Assembly: GCA_013178045.1 (NCBI GenBank)
Contig: JABLXP010000001.1
Span: forward strand, 160,780-224,779
Length of the DNA: 64,000 bases
Reading direction: 5' to 3'
Source of the DNA: Bacillota bacterium
GTDB taxonomy: Bacteria > Bacillota > Ch66
Shown: piece after piece, positions 36,622 to 44,314 of the stretch
Layout: each line of letters starts with the position of its first letter
Position numbering within the stretch: the stretch's first letter is position 1
Program-made: the position numbers and the translations under genes
Notes under the pieces: generated by a model
Seen by the model: only the letters and a program-made list of their open reading frames with translations
What the model was told of the DNA's origin: nothing
Database searches by the model: none

Positions 36622-36670
36622 AGTTTAAATTTTTTGGTTAACTAACCTTATTGAACTAATGTCTGGTATA

Positions 36671-36707
36671 AACAGGAGCAATCAGAGGGGGGCTCCTGTT
36701 TCTTTTT
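36671..36707 (+). terminator. Intrinsic terminator of the malic enzyme gene
   Basis: Stem AACAGGAGC (36671-36679) / GCTCCTGTT (36692-36700) followed by TTCTTTTT. Confidence 0.85.
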
Positions 36708-36715
36708 ATTTACCT

Positions 36716-36724
36716 TGCTATAAT
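36716..36724 (+). promoter_or_regulatory. Extended -10 promoter of the DUF1992 gene
   Basis: TGCTATAAT right after the terminator, the same extended -10 as hflX and lexA. Confidence 0.55.
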
Positions 36725-36763
36725 ATAATAGTAAGGTTCGGGGAGATAGGGGGACAACTGAAA

Positions 36764-37546
36764 GTGGTGTGGGCAAAAATCGCTTCTAGCTTGCGCGAGT
36801 GGTTAAGAAAGTTTCTGAGGTATGATTTAATCAACGGCAAAGAAACTGCGCCGTCCGGCTGTATTGTTGACGACTGCCAGACACAGCCCAAGCGGTTAGA
36901 AGAAACAGAACGGCATATTAAAGATAGGCCGGCAATCGGGACAATTCAATATAATGATGATATTGAAGGGGAAGAGGATTTGTCCGAGATTGGCCACCGA
37001 CACATCAGCCAGGAAGCCCTGGAAGAACAAATTCGTCGGAAAATAAAACAGATTCGGCCGGTTGCTCGATATATGGCTAGTACGGAAGACATTGTAGAAG
37101 AACGGATACGGAAGGCAATGGAACGGGGCGAATTCAATAACCTGAAAGGAAAAGGGAAGCCACTGGATTTAAGAGAAAAACCCTTTGAGGATCCTGATAT
37201 GCGCATAGCCTACAAAATACTGAATAATGCCGGATTTTCTCCGTATTGGGTGGCTATCGGCAAGGAGATCGACGCGGAAATTAGTGGCTGCTGGCAGTTG
37301 GTCGAACAGTTCGTGGTTTTTGTCGAACGGATGCGACGAGAAGAACGCTTGAACTCACGCCTGATCACAATACGTCGGGAGGAAGTTTTGGAAATCTGCT
37401 CTAAAAAGCTAGCCAAAGCAAACAAAAAGATTGAAAACTACAATTTTATTGTCCCTATGTACTGGCTGCAGCGGAAAAAGATTGACGAAGAAAAGGAAAT
37501 GGCTCGGATCAGAGAAAAAATTGATACAGCAGTCCGCGGATATTAA
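36764..37546 (+). CDS. DUF1992 (DnaJ-C28-like) domain protein
   Basis: A 260-residue protein with a variable N-terminal half and a C-terminal DUF1992 domain from about residue 105: E-R-I-R-K-A-M-E-R-G-E-F, then N-L-K-G-K-G-K-P-L-D and N-N-A-G-F-S-P. This domain is shared with human DNAJC28 and has no assigned function. No J-domain H-P-D motif is seen. The start was placed at GTG 36764, 9 bases after ATAGGGGGA and downstream of a terminator and promoter; the frame itself opens earlier at 36659 but would cross them. Confidence 0.8.
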   Translation: MVWAKIASSLREWLRKFLRYDLINGKETAPSGCIVDDCQTQPKRLEETERHIKDRPAIGTIQYNDDIEGEEDLSEIGHRHISQEALEEQIRRKIKQIRPVARYMASTEDIVEERIRKAMERGEFNNLKGKGKPLDLREKPFEDPDMRIAYKILNNAGFSPYWVAIGKEIDAEISGCWQLVEQFVVFVERMRREERLNSRLITIRREEVLEICSKKLAKANKKIENYNFIVPMYWLQRKKIDEEKEMARIREKIDTAVRGY

Positions 37547-37641
37547 ATGCGGATATTCAATCGAGAAATTGCTCGGAATAATTTTTATAAATTGGGAAAC
37601 AACTAGACTAGTAGAAGCTCACATTAGAAGGAGTGATGATT

Positions 37642-37845
37642 TTGCATCAGTTTTCCACCAAGGAACTCAATTACATCAAGGACCACCTGTCCTGGGAATT
37701 GTTGATGGCGAAAAAGTGCTATGATACCGCGCAGGCCTGTAACGATCCCGATATCAAGACGGCGATCAATCAGGTTGGGCAAAAACATCAACAGCACTAT
37801 CAGCTTCTATTGAGACACTTAAGCGGGCAGGAAATGAGCCAGTGA
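37642..37845 (+). CDS. Small CotF-like spore coat protein
   Basis: A 67-residue helical protein: F-S-T-K-E-L-N-Y-I-K-D, then S-W-E-L-L-M-A-K-K-C, and G-Q-K-H-Q-Q-H-Y near the end. This is the pattern of short CotF-type coat proteins. It starts at TTG 37642, 8 bases after AGAAGGAG; ATG 37636 is too close to that site. A longer coat-type protein gene follows immediately. It is probably made in the mother cell, but no SigE or SigK promoter was identified. Confidence 0.7.
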   Translation: MHQFSTKELNYIKDHLSWELLMAKKCYDTAQACNDPDIKTAINQVGQKHQQHYQLLLRHLSGQEMSQ

Positions 37846-37859
37846 AGGAGGAAATTAAG

Positions 37860-38441
37860 ATGCCACATCATGGACAAATACCCGAGGTGAAGGGATCAGA
37901 GTTTAATGACCGGGACCGGCTGAACGACATCTTAAGTTTTGAAAAGTATTTAACTGTTGGTTATAATATTAGCGTGAATGAGGCCAACAATGACCTGCTC
38001 TACCATGATTTATTGCAGATTCTAAATGACACGCACCAAAATCAACGCCAATTATATAAATTGATGTTCAATAAGGGATGGTACAAGGAAACGGTTGCTG
38101 ACCAGCAAGAGATTAACCAGACAGCAACTCAGTTCACCAATTACCAAACCCAGCTTCCTTACGGAAATCAGCAATACACCAAGACAATACCGCAGGCGGG
38201 TCAGCAGTACTGGACCGGGGAGCAGCAGTTTACCCAAACGGGGCCGCAATTCTGGCCGGGGCAGCAGTACGCACCGCCTATGCCGCAACAACCAAGTCAA
38301 CAATATCAATCCCCGCCAGCGGGTCAGCAGATGCCCCAGTTTGCTCCAATTGGTCCACAGCAATGGCAAACGATGCCGCAGTATGGTCCAACTACGCCCC
38401 ACCTGGGACAGCACCAACCTTCGCCCTGGCGTCGAGTATAA
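37860..38441 (+). CDS. CotF-family coat protein with Gln/Pro/Gly-rich tail
   Basis: The 193-residue protein has a CotF-like helical N-terminal half to about residue 90 (F-N-D-R-D-R-L-N-D-I-L, then F-N-K-G-W-Y-K). A low-complexity tail to the end is rich in Gln, Pro, Tyr and Gly with recurring G-Q-Q-Y and P-Q-Q-P units and no Cys. Such tails suit cross-linked or sticky coat layers. The ATG at 37860 has AAGGAGG 8 bases upstream. A terminator follows, so the two coat genes form one transcript. Confidence 0.75.
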   Translation: MPHHGQIPEVKGSEFNDRDRLNDILSFEKYLTVGYNISVNEANNDLLYHDLLQILNDTHQNQRQLYKLMFNKGWYKETVADQQEINQTATQFTNYQTQLPYGNQQYTKTIPQAGQQYWTGEQQFTQTGPQFWPGQQYAPPMPQQPSQQYQSPPAGQQMPQFAPIGPQQWQTMPQYGPTTPHLGQHQPSPWRRV

Positions 38442-38472
38442 ACATTGGTTGGTGGAAATATAAAAACAGAGG

Positions 38473-38507
38473 AAAAGCCACGCTGACAAGTTCAACGTGG
38501 CTTTTTT
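38473..38507 (+). terminator. Intrinsic terminator of the coat gene pair
   Basis: Stem AAAAGCCACG (38473-38482) / CGTGGCTTTT (38496-38505), then more T. Confidence 0.88.
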
Positions 38508-38571
38508 GTACGGCTTGCGGTATAGTAAATATAATAATAGGAAAGAGGTAAAACTGTGGAGGAAAGTAACG

Positions 38572-39819
38572 ATGAACGCGGAGATTATTGCGGTGGGAAC
38601 AGAACTTTTGCTCGGACAGATTGTTAACACCAATGCCCAGCAAATTTCAGTTCGTTTATCCGAGATCGGGGTTGATGTCTACTATCATACTGTGGTGGGA
38701 GACAATCGCCAGCGGATACAAGATACCATATGTCTGGCCCTCGAACGCTCGGATATTGTGATTACGACTGGTGGTCTGGGACCGACTCAGGATGACTTGA
38801 CCAAGGAGGTTGTGGCCGAACTGCTGGGTCGGAGGATGGTTTTTGACCCCCAGAGTATGGCGGCGATCGAAGAATATTTTCGGCGGTCCAGGCGAACATT
38901 AACCGAGAATAACCGACGGCAGGCCTATTTTCCCGAGGGCAGTCAGATAATTCCCAATAAGCGAGGAACAGCTCCCGGCTGTATCGTGGAACACGGGAAC
39001 AAAATTGTGATTATGCTGCCCGGCCCCACTGGCGAAATGGCGAGTATGCTAGAAGAAACAGTGATTCCTTTTTTGAAGGAGCGCTCTCCATATACGATCC
39101 ACTCCAAAGTCTTACGGATTTTCGGGCTGGGGGAATCAAAAACCGAGGAAATGATTATTGACCTGATCCGGCAGCAATCAAACCCCACCATTGCCCCTTA
39201 TGCCAAAGATGGGGAGGTAACTTTGCGGATTACGGCTAAATCTCACTCTTTGTCGGAAGCCGAGGAGTTAATCCGTCCTGTGGAGGAGGAGATCCGCCGT
39301 CGACTGGGTCTGGCTGTTTACGGCGAAGGAGAAATGGAGTTAGAAGAAGTAGTGGTTGGGCAATTAATGAATCATCGTATGACCCTGGCCACTGCTGAGT
39401 CATGCACAGGCGGACTTATCGCGCATAAATTGACAAATGTACCGGGGGCGTCGCGGGTTTTCGAACGTGGGGTTATTACTTACAGTAATGAAGCCAAGGT
39501 TCAGCTCCTCGGTGTTTCCCCAGCCAGCCTTCACCAGTTTGGTGCCGTTAGCAGTCAAGTTGCCGAAGAAATGGCGAACGGCGTACGTAAACTGGCTGGA
39601 ACTGACATCGGTTTGGGAGTAACCGGCATAGCGGGCCCCAGTGGGGGAACACCGGAAAAACCAGTTGGTTTGGTGTTTATTGCTCTCAGTACTAATGAGG
39701 GTATCTGGCACCGCCAACTTAATCTGGTGGGCAACCGGTGGCGGATAAAAAACCTTACTGCCTTAAGTGCTCTCGATTTCCTAAGGCGGCATTTACTTCA
39801 GCGGAACCTTACTTGTTGA
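38572..39819 (+). CDS. cinA: CinA-like protein (nicotinamide-nucleotide amidase)
   Basis: A 415-residue two-domain protein. The N-terminal MoCF-like domain has A-E-I-I-A-V-G-T-E-L-L-L-G-Q and T-T-G-G-L-G-P-T-Q-D-D. The C-terminal PncC domain, from about residue 260, has A-E-S-C-T-G-G and G-I-A-G-P-S-G-G-T. CinA/PncC deamidates nicotinamide mononucleotide in NAD recycling and is linked to competence in some bacteria. The ATG at 38572 has GGAGGAAAG upstream. recA often follows cinA but does not here. Confidence 0.93.
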   Translation: MNAEIIAVGTELLLGQIVNTNAQQISVRLSEIGVDVYYHTVVGDNRQRIQDTICLALERSDIVITTGGLGPTQDDLTKEVVAELLGRRMVFDPQSMAAIEEYFRRSRRTLTENNRRQAYFPEGSQIIPNKRGTAPGCIVEHGNKIVIMLPGPTGEMASMLEETVIPFLKERSPYTIHSKVLRIFGLGESKTEEMIIDLIRQQSNPTIAPYAKDGEVTLRITAKSHSLSEAEELIRPVEEEIRRRLGLAVYGEGEMELEEVVVGQLMNHRMTLATAESCTGGLIAHKLTNVPGASRVFERGVITYSNEAKVQLLGVSPASLHQFGAVSSQVAEEMANGVRKLAGTDIGLGVTGIAGPSGGTPEKPVGLVFIALSTNEGIWHRQLNLVGNRWRIKNLTALSALDFLRRHLLQRNLTC

Positions 39820-39877
39820 TTTGGCCGCGAAGCGCTGCCAACTCTCGGGGTGGCTCCCATTTTTGCAGTTTGGACAT
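39809..39877 (-). CDS. Possible 22-residue small protein
   Basis: On the minus strand an ATG at 39877 follows AAGGAGGTGA with an 8-base spacing, among the best ribosome sites in the window. It encodes M-S-K-L-Q-K-W-E-P-P-R-E-L-A-A-L-R-G-Q and then I-N-K, stop at 39809-39811. The frame overlaps the 3' end of cinA by 11 bases. The composition is protein-like (amphipathic, charged). No promoter was identified. It could be a regulatory or spore microprotein, or chance. Confidence 0.4.
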   Translation of the reverse strand: MSKLQKWEPPRELAALRGQINK

Positions 39878-39905
39878 CCAGGTTCACCTCCTTATTACCT
39901 TATGT

Positions 39906-41141
39906 TCAAGATTTATAAGAAGTGAAAGTGGCTTTATATTTAGTAGACGGCTGGGTTTGGGGTGAAGACTGGATGACGATATAAACGCCAATGAGATTGA
40001 TCAAGAGCAGAATGCCAACGACGAGGAAGACGGTAGGAATACTGAAGAACGCGGAAATAAGACCACTTCCCATCACTCCAACAAAACTGCCCAAAAAGAT
40101 TCCTGTTGAGGTTAAACCATAGACGCGGCCGCGGCTGTCGGCCGGCGTAAGACTCCCAATCAAGGCGTTAGCCATCGGAATAATCCCCCCCATGAATATC
40201 CCTAGCCCAAGGCGTAAGAACAGTAACTGCCAGGTATTGTGGACAAAAGCCTGCGGCAGATAAAAGAGTCCCGCTCCGGCCAGGGTGAGCAAAAGAACTC
40301 TTTGGTAACCCCATTTGATACTGCGCCTAGTAAAGAAAGATACCGCCAGTAGTTGACCCAGTCCAGTAGTGGCAAAGAGAAGGCCAGTCCAGGTAGTCAA
40401 GTGTGCTGGGGATTGATTGAGAGCTTGTACATATAAAGTCATAATCGGTTCGACGCAGCGATTCGCAAACTGAGCGCTGAAGAGGACGCCAATCATCACC
40501 AGTACTACGCGCAAATTTAACTCGTTGTTTATTATCGGCTGGGACGTGGCGGCGGCTGTCCCGGGAGAGGAACGAGGTGTTTCCTGTACCAGAGAAATCA
40601 CCAGTAAAGTAGCGAAAAGTCCCAAGACGGCAGTAATTTGAAAAATAAAGGAATAAGGGATTTGATCGGCTAGTAGACCGCCGATCAGAGGACCAGCAAG
40701 TGCCCCCAACACCTGAGCGGTTTGAAGCCAACCTAAAGCATAGCCCAGTTCATGACGCGGTGTACCACCACCGACCAGGGCAATCGACGTGGCGGCAAAG
40801 CCACTAAAAAACCCAAGCAGCACCCGCAGGACTAAAAGGTGGTATATATTACCAGCGAAACTGGTTAGGAAACTGAAAATAGTAATGCTGAGGCAAGAAC
40901 GGACAACCATTGGCTTGCGGCCAAGCCGGTCAGAAAGCTTCCCCCAGAAGGGGGAAGAGAGGGCCGCAAAGAGAGAATTAATGGAACCCACAATACCAGC
41001 CCATATTTTAACACTGCTAATATCAGTGATTCCTAGTTCCATGATGAATAAGGGCATAAACGGCATTACAATAGTAAAAAGAAGAAACATAATAAATTGT
41101 ACAATCAGCATTACATATAGATTTTTTCTCCAGATTTCCAT
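39906..41141 (-). CDS. MFS drug-efflux transporter, 12 TM
   Basis: A 411-residue major facilitator protein with about 12 hydrophobic helices. The loop 2-3 signature reads G-K-L-S-D-R-L-G-R-K-P, and a DHA1-type motif in helix 5 reads G-P-L-I-G-G-L-L. This suggests a proton-driven drug or metabolite exporter. The ATG at 41141 has an AGGTGA upstream; the frame extends 21 codons further without a site. It has its own promoter (41204-41175). The substrate is unknown. Confidence 0.88.
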   Translation of the reverse strand: MEIWRKNLYVMLIVQFIMFLLFTIVMPFMPLFIMELGITDISSVKIWAGIVGSINSLFAALSSPFWGKLSDRLGRKPMVVRSCLSITIFSFLTSFAGNIYHLLVLRVLLGFFSGFAATSIALVGGGTPRHELGYALGWLQTAQVLGALAGPLIGGLLADQIPYSFIFQITAVLGLFATLLVISLVQETPRSSPGTAAATSQPIINNELNLRVVLVMIGVLFSAQFANRCVEPIMTLYVQALNQSPAHLTTWTGLLFATTGLGQLLAVSFFTRRSIKWGYQRVLLLTLAGAGLFYLPQAFVHNTWQLLFLRLGLGIFMGGIIPMANALIGSLTPADSRGRVYGLTSTGIFLGSFVGVMGSGLISAFFSIPTVFLVVGILLLINLIGVYIVIQSSPQTQPSTKYKATFTSYKS

Positions 41142-41174
41142 GGTGTCACCTGATCTCAACAGCATATTAATTTG

Positions 41175-41204
41175 ATTATAAACCCTATAAAGTAAGTATA
41201 ACAA
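41175..41204 (-). promoter_or_regulatory. Promoter of the MFS gene
   Basis: Minus strand: TTGTTA (41204-41199), an 18-base spacer, TATAAT (41180-41175). Confidence 0.55.
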
Positions 41205-41293
41205 GAAAATCGACTTCGTCGACTACATAATGTCCTAGAAACTTCGCAGTACTTCCTATAATGGTAATTATGTAAACTAGACTTGGTGGGATT

Positions 41294-41319
41294 AAAAAAA
41301 CGCCATCATAACGGACGTT
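41294..41319 (-). terminator. Second minus-strand terminator downstream of the structured RNA
   Basis: Minus strand: AACG-T-CC / GG-CGTT stem followed by a run of seven T. It would catch transcripts that read past the main terminator at 41412-41446. Confidence 0.55.
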
Positions 41320-41411
41320 TATGAATCTTTGATAGATGAGCAAATACCGCCTCGACGACATCAACCCTTAGCTTGTCAGCAGCTTGAGTGCTTTACCTGT
41401 GCTAAAAAGCT

Positions 41412-42008
41412 AAAAAGCGGGCATGCTGCACAAGCATTCCTCCCGCATGATAACCTTATTCTACTACAATGGTTCCTCAGAATCAAGATTATCCGGCGCA
41501 GCTGGATGTTCCGGAGTGGACACAGTTGCAAATAGCTAAAGGGTAGGCATCAAGTTCCCCTAGTAAGAACCTTTGCCTACCCTTTGCCGGTTAGAGACTG
41601 CAATTCTGCATGTCCCCCCTTTGTTTTCTCCCCTGAAATTTCGGTTGGCTTGATTTTCTCTTACCCACCTACTTATCCGAATTTCCTTATACTCAAAATC
41701 ATCAGCCCTTATGGCTAAATCTTAATTGTATAAGGATTTTTCGTCCATGTTTATAGTCTCTGCTTATCTCAAGATTTCAACTTTTGGCCTCTGGCCTTTT
41801 TACTTTTCTATTAGATTAGGTTTCCCTGAACTAACAGAATTTCATTTGACCTCGGTGACAACTTAAATCAGTCTTTCGACTTTTTAAATTGTCTTCCTTT
41901 TAGATCCACAGTTAAAATCTCTGGTGTCAGCAGATTACCATTAACTTTGGGCTATCGAATTATCAGGGGACATCCTAATTAATAACCTTATCGGTTATCT
42001 TTTAGGTT
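41412..42008 (-). ncRNA. Large structured non-coding RNA (about 600 nt), family unknown
   Basis: The minus strand carries a TTGACA-17-TACAAT promoter (42043-42015), so the RNA should start near 42008. It is closed by an intrinsic terminator, stem GCGGG (41446-41442) / CCCGC (41421-41417), then TTTTT. Between them are many strong hairpins: ATAACC/GGTTAT; GACAA..TTGTC with an AGTC-GAAA-GACT tip (41893-41857); GGCC-AGA-GGCC (41796-41786); CCTTATAC/GTATAAGG (41735-41728, 41692-41685); a 12-bp stem 41585-41574 / 41549-41538. GGATGTCCC (41975-41967) can pair with GGAACATCC (41512-41504), joining the ends. No convincing protein-coding frame is seen on either strand. The middle resembles a group I intron core. 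It is not tmRNA, RNase P or 6S by sequence. Confidence 0.65.
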
Positions 42009-42014
42009 ACTTTC

Positions 42015-42043
42015 ATTGTAACCAAAAAAAGACAGGCTGTCAA
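42015..42043 (-). promoter_or_regulatory. SigA promoter of the structured RNA
   Basis: Minus strand: perfect TTGACA (42043-42038), a 17-base spacer, TACAAT (42020-42015). The -35 overlaps one arm of a 9-bp inverted repeat, ACAGGCTGT (42032-42040) / ACAGCCTGT (42076-42084). Confidence 0.75.
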
Positions 42044-42084
42044 TATATTTTTCAGATAATTTAAAATTTTCTATAACAGCCTGT

Positions 42085-42385
42085 TACCACTACTTCTCTG
42101 GCTTTAGTGACATTTGATTTATTCTCATATCATCTCACGTTTCCCTCTTTCCTTATTGGATATTACATTATAAAATAAGCATGGAATAGATTTCCTACTT
42201 TAAGTTTTCTAATGTCAGAGAACAACAGGGGGGTGCGATGATAATTGGATTTTGCCTGATATTGTCATAATAGTAGTGTACCACAGATGAACAGCACGCT
42301 ATTGCTGCAATTAAACTTTAGATTAACGATTAGGAACCAGGAAATAATAATCTAAGATATTTGCAAATTTTACGGAGGTCTCACT
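42085..42385 (+). other. Leader region of the purine permease gene, no gene seen
   Basis: AT-rich, no frame with a credible start on either strand, and no purine riboswitch by sequence. A loose promoter (TTGGAT near 42245, ATAATA near 42267) may drive the permease. The Shine-Dalgarno GGAGG is at 42375-42379. Confidence 0.4.
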
Positions 42386-43744
42386 ATGTCGACAAAGATG
42401 AAAACAAATTCCCTGGATGCAGGAGTATTAGAAAGAATTTTTCACTTAAGAGAAAACCGGACCAATGTATCCACAGAGGTTTTGGCCGGGTTTACTACTT
42501 TTGTCACATTGGCCTACATCCTGTTTGTCAACCCGAGCATTTTGAAAGATGCTGGCATGCCAGTAGCCGCAACATTTGCCGCCACCTGTATTGCTTCTGC
42601 CTTTGCTACCCTGGTCATGGGGCTCTATGCCAACTATCCGATCGCCGTGGCGCCAGGAATGGGGCTAAACGCCTTCTTTACTTACACCGTGGTGCTCGGA
42701 ATGGGGCTTCCCTGGCAAACCGCTCTGGGCGCGGTCTTTATTTCGGGCGTTGTTTTTTTCCTCCTGACGGTTACTAAGGTCCGGGAATGGATTGTTGACG
42801 GAGTACCCCAGGTCCTGCGCTTAGCTATTGGCGTAGGGATTGGCCTGTTTATTGCCTTTATTGGTCTGCGTAACGCTGGGATTGTGGTGAAAAGCGAAGC
42901 GACCCTGGTTACCTTGGGCAATATGAAAGAGCCTGGAGTTTTAGTCGCCCTTGTCGGTCTTATTATCACCAGCTTCTTGATTACCCGGCGGATTAAAGGG
43001 GCATTGCTTCTGGGTATTCTGTTGACAACGGTGATTGCCGTCATATCCGGAGTAGCGCCAGCTCCCAAGGGAATAAGCAGCTTTTTGGCTGTTTCTAATC
43101 CTTTCGCCGCCCTTCAGTCAACGGCGTTCAAGTTGGATATTAAGGGCGCGTTAAGCGTTGGTCTGATTTCAATCCTTTTTTCCTTTACTTTTGTGGATTT
43201 GTTCGACAATATTGGGACTCTGATCGGTGTCTCACGCAAGGCCGGTTTGCTGAATGAAAAAGGAGAGTTACCCCGGATCGGCAAGGCTCTTTTTTCTGAT
43301 TCGCTTGGGACAATGTTTGGTGCCCTGATGGGGACCAGTACGGTGACCAGTTATATTGAAAGCGCAGCTGGTGTTTCCGCTGGCGGAAGGACCGGGCTAA
43401 CCGCGGTGGTGGTGGCCTTGCTTTTCATTATTGCCATAATTTTTGCTCCTCTGGTAGGGCTGATCCCACCGCAGGCCACCGCTCCTGCCCTAATCATCGT
43501 GGGCGTATTGATGATGGGGGAAATCAGGTCAATAAAATTTGATGATTTCACCGAGGCCTTGCCAGCCTTTCTTACCATCATCATGATGCCCCTCACCTTC
43601 TCCATCGCTCAGGGCTTGGCCTTTGGGTTTATGTCCTATACAATTGTGAAATTGATAGCTGGGCGGCATAAAGAAAATAATCCCGTAGTGTATATTCTTA
43701 CTATCTTATTTATCCTGCACTTCATTTTAGGGCAGACGGCTTGA
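42386..43744 (+). CDS. NCS2-family purine permease (AzgA/PbuG-like)
   Basis: The 452-residue membrane protein has about 13-14 hydrophobic segments. The family motif G-F-T-T-F-V-T-L-A-Y-I-L-F-V-N-P is at residues 33-48. A-P-G-M-G-L-N-A-F-F, F-V-D-L-F-D-N-I-G-T and T-S-T-V-T-S-Y-I-E-S are AzgA/PbuG hallmarks. It probably takes up hypoxanthine, guanine or adenine by proton symport. GGAGG precedes the ATG by 6-7 bases. Confidence 0.92.
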   Translation: MSTKMKTNSLDAGVLERIFHLRENRTNVSTEVLAGFTTFVTLAYILFVNPSILKDAGMPVAATFAATCIASAFATLVMGLYANYPIAVAPGMGLNAFFTYTVVLGMGLPWQTALGAVFISGVVFFLLTVTKVREWIVDGVPQVLRLAIGVGIGLFIAFIGLRNAGIVVKSEATLVTLGNMKEPGVLVALVGLIITSFLITRRIKGALLLGILLTTVIAVISGVAPAPKGISSFLAVSNPFAALQSTAFKLDIKGALSVGLISILFSFTFVDLFDNIGTLIGVSRKAGLLNEKGELPRIGKALFSDSLGTMFGALMGTSTVTSYIESAAGVSAGGRTGLTAVVVALLFIIAIIFAPLVGLIPPQATAPALIIVGVLMMGEIRSIKFDDFTEALPAFLTIIMMPLTFSIAQGLAFGFMSYTIVKLIAGRHKENNPVVYILTILFILHFILGQTA

Positions 43745-43797
43745 TGAATGATGAATACTTCATTATAATAATAAAGTCTTTCCTTGTTTCCAGAGCT

Positions 43798-44211
43798 TTA
43801 CTCGGCTTTGCTTTCAGTTAACAACAGTTGCAGGCGCATCGCGTGTTCAGCTTCGTCATGCATGATGTCAAAGAAAATATCTCGGTAAAACAAGCGGTTG
43901 GACTGGAGATAGTAATCCTTGTAATGCTCATAAGCGTCGATCTCGGCGATAATCCTTTCTCTTAAAGCAGTACGGTAGTTTGGCACTTGTGGGTCGACTC
44001 TTGCCGGCTTGGAAGGTTTTGTGCCAGTCAATGTCATATACACTTTGGAAAAAAGCTGCTCATGCCTTTTTTCGTCCTTCGCTATGTTTAATATGGTTTG
44101 TCTGGTTTGCGCGTTGGGGGCCTGTTCCGCCAACTTCTCGTAATAGGCCGCATCACAGATCTCATTTTTTATGGTTTTTTCCAGGTCTTCAATAAATTCG
44201 TATTGGTACAC
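43798..44211 (-). CDS. Ferritin-like di-iron protein
   Basis: A 137-residue four-helix protein with a rubrerythrin/ferritin-like set of ligands: E-I-C-D-A-A-Y-Y-E, D-E-K-R-H-E, E-I-D-A-Y-E-H-Y and D-E-A-E-H. This gives E..E-x-x-H type pairs expected for a di-iron site. No rubredoxin Cys pairs are present. Possible roles are oxidative stress defence or iron handling; spore-formers often carry such proteins. The GTG at 44211 has AAGGAGGAG upstream; the longer frame to 44256 would include that site. Confidence 0.8.
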   Translation of the reverse strand: MYQYEFIEDLEKTIKNEICDAAYYEKLAEQAPNAQTRQTILNIAKDEKRHEQLFSKVYMTLTGTKPSKPARVDPQVPNYRTALRERIIAEIDAYEHYKDYYLQSNRLFYRDIFFDIMHDEAEHAMRLQLLLTESKAE

Positions 44212-44314
44212 TTTATCTCTCCTCCTTAGCTGTTCTGTTACTTGGATCATATTCAAAGGATTGATAAAGTGTCACAATACCACCCTAATTTTGTCTTCCA
44301 GAAAAATAAAACTT

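Noticed and set aside
41329-41535. Plus-strand open frame of 68 codons with two Cys in the structured-RNA gap
   Set aside because: TTG start without a ribosome site; it crosses the RNA terminator hairpin and part of the RNA. The composition does not look protein-like.
41857-42008. tRNA exon in the 5' part of the structured RNA, as for known group I introns
   Set aside because: A partly D-arm-like stretch is present, but the acceptor, D and T stems cannot be formed and no TTCGA-type T loop is found near the 3' end.
41412-42008. tmRNA, RNase P RNA, 6S RNA or T-box identity
   Set aside because: The conserved sequences of these RNAs (tmRNA end, RNase P GAGGAAAGUCC block, T-box NNTGGNACCGCG) are not seen.
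42085-42385. Purine riboswitch ahead of the purine permease gene
   Set aside because: The conserved TATA..TTAAAC / CTACC junction sequences of purine aptamers are absent.
42361-42777. Open frame overlapping the purine permease start in another frame
   Set aside because: It shadows the well-supported NCS2 permease and has no ribosome site of its own.
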